From positions 1-63,613 of the forward strand of contig DASXZO010000020.1 of NCBI GenBank assembly GCA_036501845.1: DNA of 63,613 bases. Reading direction: 5' to 3'. This stretch comes from JBBREP01 sp036501845. Lineage in GTDB: Bacteria > Actinomycetota > Acidimicrobiia > IMCC26256 > PALSA-610. How positions within the stretch are numbered: position 1 is the first letter of the stretch; each line of letters begins with the position of its first letter. The notes beneath the pieces are model-generated. The model worked only from the letters and a program-made list of their open reading frames with translations, was not told the origin of the DNA and did no database searches. A program made the position numbers and the translations under genes. Shown here in pieces: positions 59,859 to 63,613 of the stretch.

Positions 59859-60082
59859 CGGGGCAACCTCATCGAATCAGCTGGGGCGACTTCCACCGTT
59901 CGCCCTCCGAGACTGCCAACAACGAGCACCTGCGTGTGCTTCCGGATGGTGGCGTCCTTGTCGGCGGCGCAGGCCATGTAGCGCTCGGTACCGGCGCGCA
60001 CCTCGATGAGTACCTCCCCGAGGTGGCTCGGCGTGATGTCGGCGGTGACTCGTGCGAGCTTGCCGACCACATCCACCGCCAT
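59855..60082 (-). CDS. NfeD-like OB-fold protein
   Basis: This is a 75-residue protein from ATG 60082, reading MAVDVVGKLARVTADITPSH, LGEVLIEVRAGTERYMACAA and HTQVLVVGSLGGRTVEVAPA. The beta-rich pattern (GKLARV-T-DI-P-GEV-V, then VLVVGSLGGRTVEV) matches the C-terminal OB domain of NfeD proteins, which partner with flotillins, but the membrane part is missing. The frame stays open to 60265 without NfeD-like features. Its ATGA overlap with the flotillin start strengthens the call. The segment 60083-60392 otherwise holds only promoter-type sequence. Confidence 0.7.
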   Translation of the reverse strand: MAVDVVGKLARVTADITPSHLGEVLIEVRAGTERYMACAADKDATIRKHTQVLVVGSLGGRTVEVAPADSMRLPR

Positions 60083-60355
60083 CTGCACACGCCTCTTGCC
60101 GGGAAGGGCACCGTCGCGGCGATCGTACAGCCGAGCCGGAGGGCAGATCCTGCCCCCGGTCACCCTGTCGGCACGCGCCGCAAGGGCTTGAGGATCGGCG
60201 CCGCCCTCGGCCTGCGAGGCCTCGATCGCAGTCCGCGCCACCCATTCGCCCGGCGGTGAGCACAACCGGTATGAGCGCCGTCGGTCACACTCGCACCGGC
60301 GGGGTGGCCGGCGATTGGCTCGATGGCGCCGCCAACTAAGTAGAGTGTTTTACGA

Positions 60356-60371
60356 ACCTGAGGATCCAGGT
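60356..60371. promoter_or_regulatory. Imperfect palindrome upstream of TetR gene
   Basis: ACCTGAGGATCCAGGT is nearly self-complementary (ACCTG/CAGGT arms around a GGATCC centre) and lies 21 bases before the TetR start, next to AGTAGAGTGTTTTACGAAC. Sites in this place commonly bind the regulator itself. Confidence 0.4.
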
Positions 60372-60392
60372 CGGAAAGGTCCGGCAGGGCCA

Positions 60393-61061
60393 ATGTCTAC
60401 GATTCAGGGCGTGCACGGCGCCGGAAATCGGACGCGCGAGAACATTTTGGACGCGGCCGAGCGGCTGTTCGCCGAGAGGGGCGTGCCCGCGGTGTCGATG
60501 CGCGAGATCCGTATCGCCGCCGGCGCCAAGAACACCGCGGCCGTGCAGTTCCACTTCGGCAACCGTGAGGGCCTGATCGAGGCCTTGATCCTGCGCCACA
60601 TGCCCGACATCGGCACGCGCCAACAGGAGCTCGCCGATGCGGCCCGACCCGACGACACACGCGCGCTCGTCGACGTGCTGGTGCGTCCCGTCGTCGAATA
60701 CCTCGAACGCGGACCGAGCGAGGCCGCCTGGGTGAAGATCATGGCCGAGCTCGGCGGGCTGCCCAACCTGCACTTGGCCGAGATGTTCGCGATCACGCCA
60801 GAAGCCGGGCGCGCCGCGGCCGGCGCGCTGGTCCGCCACGTCGAGCGGATCGTGCCGCGCGACGTGGCGCGTGAGCGCATCATCATGATGGCCGAGATGT
60901 CGGTACACCAGTGTGGTGTGTACGCGCGGATGACGCACGAGCCCGGAAGCCGGCCGCACCTGAATCCCGGCGCATTCGCCGACAATCTCGTGGACATGTT
61001 GCACGCGGCGCTGCTCGCGCCCGCGACCGATGGCGACGAGATCGCGGTGCTGTCGGACTAA
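60393..61061 (+). CDS. TetR-family transcriptional regulator
   Basis: This is a 222-residue regulator from ATG 60393 (MSTIQGVHGAGNRTRENILD); a frame open to 60315 overlaps the operator. The N-terminal HTH is ILDAAERLFAERGVPAVSMR, then EIRIAAGAKNTAAVQFHFGN with the typical recognition segment and a YHF-like V-Q-F-H-F. The C-terminal ligand domain is helical and of unknown specificity. It is divergent from the NfeD-flotillin-TelA run with about 310 bases between, so it may control that operon as well as itself. Confidence 0.9.
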   Translation: MSTIQGVHGAGNRTRENILDAAERLFAERGVPAVSMREIRIAAGAKNTAAVQFHFGNREGLIEALILRHMPDIGTRQQELADAARPDDTRALVDVLVRPVVEYLERGPSEAAWVKIMAELGGLPNLHLAEMFAITPEAGRAAAGALVRHVERIVPRDVARERIIMMAEMSVHQCGVYARMTHEPGSRPHLNPGAFADNLVDMLHAALLAPATDGDEIAVLSD

Positions 61062-61207
61062 CGCGACGCGATGTTGTGGCGTCGTTGATCAGCGCTCGCA
61101 GGTGAACGGTCGATTTCTCGGTCATCGACCGCGCCGGACTCTCGTCAAAGGTTGCGCAACGGCCGGGCCACCGCCCGCGCCGGTGGCCGGTACGCGTACT
61201 GGCCGCG

Positions 61208-62599
61208 GTGCTCTTCGGCCTGGTGCTCACCGGGCTCGCGGCGTTCGAGTTCGGGGCGCAGCAGGACACGAAGAGCGTCCTCGTCGACCGGTTCGGTGTA
61301 CGCGGCACCACGGCCGTGGGCTTCGTCGAGTCGTACACGAGCTACCTCCTCACACGTGAGCGCACGCTCGCGGAACAGCAACTCGCGTCCCGTCACGTGA
61401 GCGACGCGCAGTTCAACAACTTCCTCGAAGTGTTCGGGTTCGGCCCGTCGGTGCTCCTCGACAGCTCCGGTCGGGCGATGTTGGTGGAGCCGTACCAGGC
61501 CGATCTGATCGGTGCCGACCTCGCCGCGCAGTACACCCACCTCGCGCACGCCGCGGCCGGCCATCCGATGGTGTCGAACATCGTTCCTGCAGTGGGCCAG
61601 AACGTACCGATCGTGGCGTTCGCCACGCCGTTCCGCACGCCATACGGGCAGCGCGTGGTGAGCGGTGCGTTCGACATCACATCGCGACCACTCGGTCTCT
61701 ACCTGCATCACGTGCTGCCATACGCGAACGGCGGCGTGTTCCTCGTGGACGGCACCGGCTTGGCGATCGCGTCGAATCAAACCGACGCCAATGGCGTTGC
61801 GACGCCGCCATCGCGCGTCATGACGCAGAGCAGCAACGGCACCTTCGACGACGCGCACGACCAGAAGGTGGTGTATTCGACGATCGCGGTGCCGGAGACG
61901 CCGTGGCGGCTCGTGCTCACCGTGCCCGCGTCCACGCTTTACACACCGATCTCGGCCCGCTCGCGGTTCCTTCCGTGGTTGTTGTTCATCGGGTTCGCGC
62001 TCGCGAGCGGCGGCTTGATGTTCGAGTTCGTGCGCTACCGCGAGGGTCGCGCCGCGGCGCGTGTCGATGCCCGCACCGACTTGCTCACCGGACTCCCGAA
62101 CCGGCGCGCGGTGGAAGAGACGCTCGAACGGCTCCTCGCCGATCACTATCGCTACGGCACTGCGTTCGGCGTGCTCGTCGTCGACGTCGACCGCTTCAAG
62201 AGGGTGAACGACGAGCATGGCCACGCCGCCGGCGACCGGGTGCTGTGCCAGATCGCGACGCGGGCCTCCGGCTGCGTTCGGCTGAACGACTTGGTAGGAC
62301 GGTGGGGCGGCGAAGAGTTCGTGGTGTTGGCACCGCACACCGATCGCGAGGGTCTCGTCGTGCTCGGCGAGCGCATCGGCGACGCCATGCGCAGCCAGCT
62401 CATGACGGTGGAGGGCTGCGAGTTACTCGTGACGGTGAGCGCCGGCGGGGCCGTGGTGCGACTCGGGGACGGCTCGTCGTCACTCGTGGGCCGGGCCGAC
62501 GCGGCGCTCTATACGGCCAAGAGCACCGGTCGCGACCGCACGATCGTGGCCGAAGACGTGCCCGCGCCCACCCTCTCAGGCGCGCCAACGTCGTATTGA
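61208..62599 (+). CDS. Sensor diguanylate cyclase (extracytoplasmic Cache-like domain + GGDEF)
   Basis: This protein has about 463 residues. An N-terminal hydrophobic segment (VLFGLVLTGLAAFEFG) is followed by an extracytoplasmic domain of about 220 residues with a Cache-like pattern (FGFGPSVLLDSSGRAMLVEP, GVFLVDGTGLAIASN). A second membrane helix follows (FLPWLLFIGFALASGGLMFE), then a GGDEF domain: RTDLLTGLPNRRAVEETL, GVLVVDVDRFKRVNDEHGHA, DLVGRWGGEEFVVLAPHTDR. The active-site motif GGEEF is intact, so it should make cyclic-di-GMP. GTG 61208 is the only standard in-frame start after the stop at 61103, and it trims the first helix. Confidence 0.88.
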   Translation: MLFGLVLTGLAAFEFGAQQDTKSVLVDRFGVRGTTAVGFVESYTSYLLTRERTLAEQQLASRHVSDAQFNNFLEVFGFGPSVLLDSSGRAMLVEPYQADLIGADLAAQYTHLAHAAAGHPMVSNIVPAVGQNVPIVAFATPFRTPYGQRVVSGAFDITSRPLGLYLHHVLPYANGGVFLVDGTGLAIASNQTDANGVATPPSRVMTQSSNGTFDDAHDQKVVYSTIAVPETPWRLVLTVPASTLYTPISARSRFLPWLLFIGFALASGGLMFEFVRYREGRAAARVDARTDLLTGLPNRRAVEETLERLLADHYRYGTAFGVLVVDVDRFKRVNDEHGHAAGDRVLCQIATRASGCVRLNDLVGRWGGEEFVVLAPHTDREGLVVLGERIGDAMRSQLMTVEGCELLVTVSAGGAVVRLGDGSSSLVGRADAALYTAKSTGRDRTIVAEDVPAPTLSGAPTSY

Positions 62600-62659
62600 C
62601 CCCAGATTGTCGGGGCCACCCCAACTTGGGTGAACCGATACGGCCCGCCGCACGTATGC

Positions 62660-63283
62660 ATGGCCGTGCGCGATCGGGCGGTGATGTGGGGTGTCCTGCT
62701 CGTACTCACGACCGGGCTCTTCGCAGCCTGTAGCTCGTCGTCGAAGAGCAAGTACGCGCCTTCGCCTGCACCGAGCGCGCTCACGAGCATCGCGGCCCAG
62801 GACCACGGTGGCGCGGGAACCAAGCCGGCCGCCAAGGTCCAGGACCTGGTGATGACGGCGAGCGCATTCCGCAACATCCACGCCTGGACCAAGGTGCGCG
62901 ACTTCTACGTGGGCAACCTGCTCGGGCACCTGCCCGAGGCGCTCGCCGTCGCCCGCAACCCCAAGGGCGGCACCTATCCGGTGGGCACGATCATCCAGCT
63001 CATCCCCACTGAGGCCATGGTGAAGCGCCGCTCGGGGTGGGACGCCGCCACGCACAACTGGGAGTTCTTCTCGCTCTCCATCTCCGGTAGCGGCACGCGC
63101 ATCCTGAGTCGCGGCGCCACGAGCACGGTCAACTTCGCGCAAGAGAACTGCGCGTCGTGCCACGACGCGGCCGAGCCACAGTTCGACGAGACCTGCGACG
63201 GCAACCACGGGTGCGCACCCCTCCCGCTCACACCTGCACTCATCGCAGGCTTGCAAGCGCGCGACCCCCGCCCGCTCACCTGA
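62660..63283 (+). CDS. Cytochrome P460-like lipoprotein
   Basis: This is a 207-residue exported protein with a lipobox signal (WGVLLVLTTGLFAAC), giving an acylated Cys near residue 25. The domain reads MTASAFRNIHAWTKVRDFYV, GGTYPVGTIIQLIPTEAMVK and WEFFSLSISGSGTRILSRG, ending in a single c-type heme site CASCH near residue 168, then further Cys (CDGNHGC). This fits the cytochrome P460 fold, known for nitric-oxide-producing hydroxylamine oxidation or as peroxide-linked relatives. The crosslinking Lys of true P460 cannot be confirmed by eye. It follows the sensor cyclase by 60 bases. Confidence 0.8.
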   Translation: MAVRDRAVMWGVLLVLTTGLFAACSSSSKSKYAPSPAPSALTSIAAQDHGGAGTKPAAKVQDLVMTASAFRNIHAWTKVRDFYVGNLLGHLPEALAVARNPKGGTYPVGTIIQLIPTEAMVKRRSGWDAATHNWEFFSLSISGSGTRILSRGATSTVNFAQENCASCHDAAEPQFDETCDGNHGCAPLPLTPALIAGLQARDPRPLT

Positions 63284-63317
63284 ATTCGGAACACGGCGCG
63301 GCTCGTAGGCTCGGTTC

Positions 63318-63613
63318 GTGGCTGACACGACGATGTACTTCAACCCGCGGTGTTCGAAGTGCCGGACCGCCGAGGGCCTGCTGCAGGAGCGCGGGGTCGA
63401 CGCCGAGATCGTGCGGTACCTCGACGAGCCGCCCACGATTGCCGACCTGCGCCGGCTGATGAAGCTCCTCGCCATCGACGACCCCCGGGCGATGATGCGC
63501 ACCGGCGAGGACGCGTACAAGGAACTGCAACTCGGCGACGCCGATGGCGACACCCTGCTGCGTGCCATCACCGAGCATCCGATCCTCCTCGAGCGGCCGA
63601 TCGTGGTGCGCGG
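63318..63613 (+). CDS. Arsenate reductase-like (ArsC/Spx) protein, cut by window end
   Basis: The first 98 residues of an ArsC/Spx-family thioredoxin-like protein are present: TTMYFNPRCSKCRTAEGLLQ with a CSKC pair where the first Cys is the ArsC nucleophile position, then IVRYLDEPPTIADLRRLMKL, and ILLERPIVVRG, ArsC's third Arg region. The gene runs off the window, and a full protein would be about 115 residues. The start is GTG 63318. A second Cys in the motif differs from classical ArsC and may change the reductant. Confidence 0.87.
   Translation, partial: MADTTMYFNPRCSKCRTAEGLLQERGVDAEIVRYLDEPPTIADLRRLMKLLAIDDPRAMMRTGEDAYKELQLGDADGDTLLRAITEHPILLERPIVVR

Noticed and set aside
1..63613. CRISPR array or intact transposase
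   Set aside because: No regularly spaced direct repeats and no transposase motifs were seen on either strand.

Overview
The window is gene-dense, very GC-rich bacterial chromosome. Codon choice favours G/C in third position, many genes start with GTG, and there are long antisense open frames. The gene content fits Actinomycetota: F420-type LLM and PPOX oxidoreductases, a GAF-ANTAR regulator, STAS and anti-sigma pieces, and a short SRP RNA beside dnaX between a tRNA-Ser and recR. The class (for example Acidimicrobiia) is only a guess. There is no rRNA, no CRISPR array and no intact insertion sequence.

Layout. 0-7.9 kb: a secreted protein behind a perfect 22-bp palindrome; a nucleotide-cyclase/AAA/TPR protein followed by a Crp-type regulator; a lipoprotein; a thiolase; a DUF2752 protein. 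8-14.6 kb: a large secreted subtilase-like protein that appears to lack its catalytic Ser; recR, dnaX, SRP RNA and tRNA-Ser(GGA). 14.6-24.7 kb: an accessory region next to that tRNA. It opens with a headless serine recombinase and holds two DUF3147-like proteins, one fused to a CinA/PncC amidase. It then carries tandem small basic stress-type proteins, a CBS protein, two related CxxC mini-proteins with a shared leader, a GAF-ANTAR protein, a STAS protein, three frameshifted genes and remnants of STAS and GNAT genes.

24.7-41.2 kb is mostly ordinary chromosome: an SMP-30-like secreted protein, a methyltransferase, a GAF-PAS-GGDEF-EAL protein, an F420 LLM oxidoreductase with a TIM-barrel isomerase, cupins, a papain-like protein, an XRE regulator with inverted repeats, PPOX, bioB, a single-chain heterodimer-type ABC exporter, a GH13 glucosidase, a PHP phosphoesterase and tRNA-Ser(GCT). 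41.2-44.7 kb groups RraA-like, 2-hydroxyacid dehydrogenase, cupin, ureidoglycolate lyase and SDR genes, which suggests glyoxylate/ureide metabolism. 44.8-54.1 kb holds a PAS-GGDEF-EAL protein, an amidohydrolase, a PIG-L deacetylase, a 1594-residue PKD-repeat surface protein and tRNA-Arg(ACG).

54.2-60.1 kb is a minus-strand run, probably one transcription unit: NfeD-like, flotillin, TelA, ABC ATPase, ABC permease, variant histidine phosphatase and GNAT. The first three overlap and look like a membrane-microdomain/TelA module tied to a small ABC transporter. This is my best candidate for a little-described system. The end holds a TetR regulator, a sensor diguanylate cyclase, a cytochrome P460-like lipoprotein and a truncated arsC-like gene.
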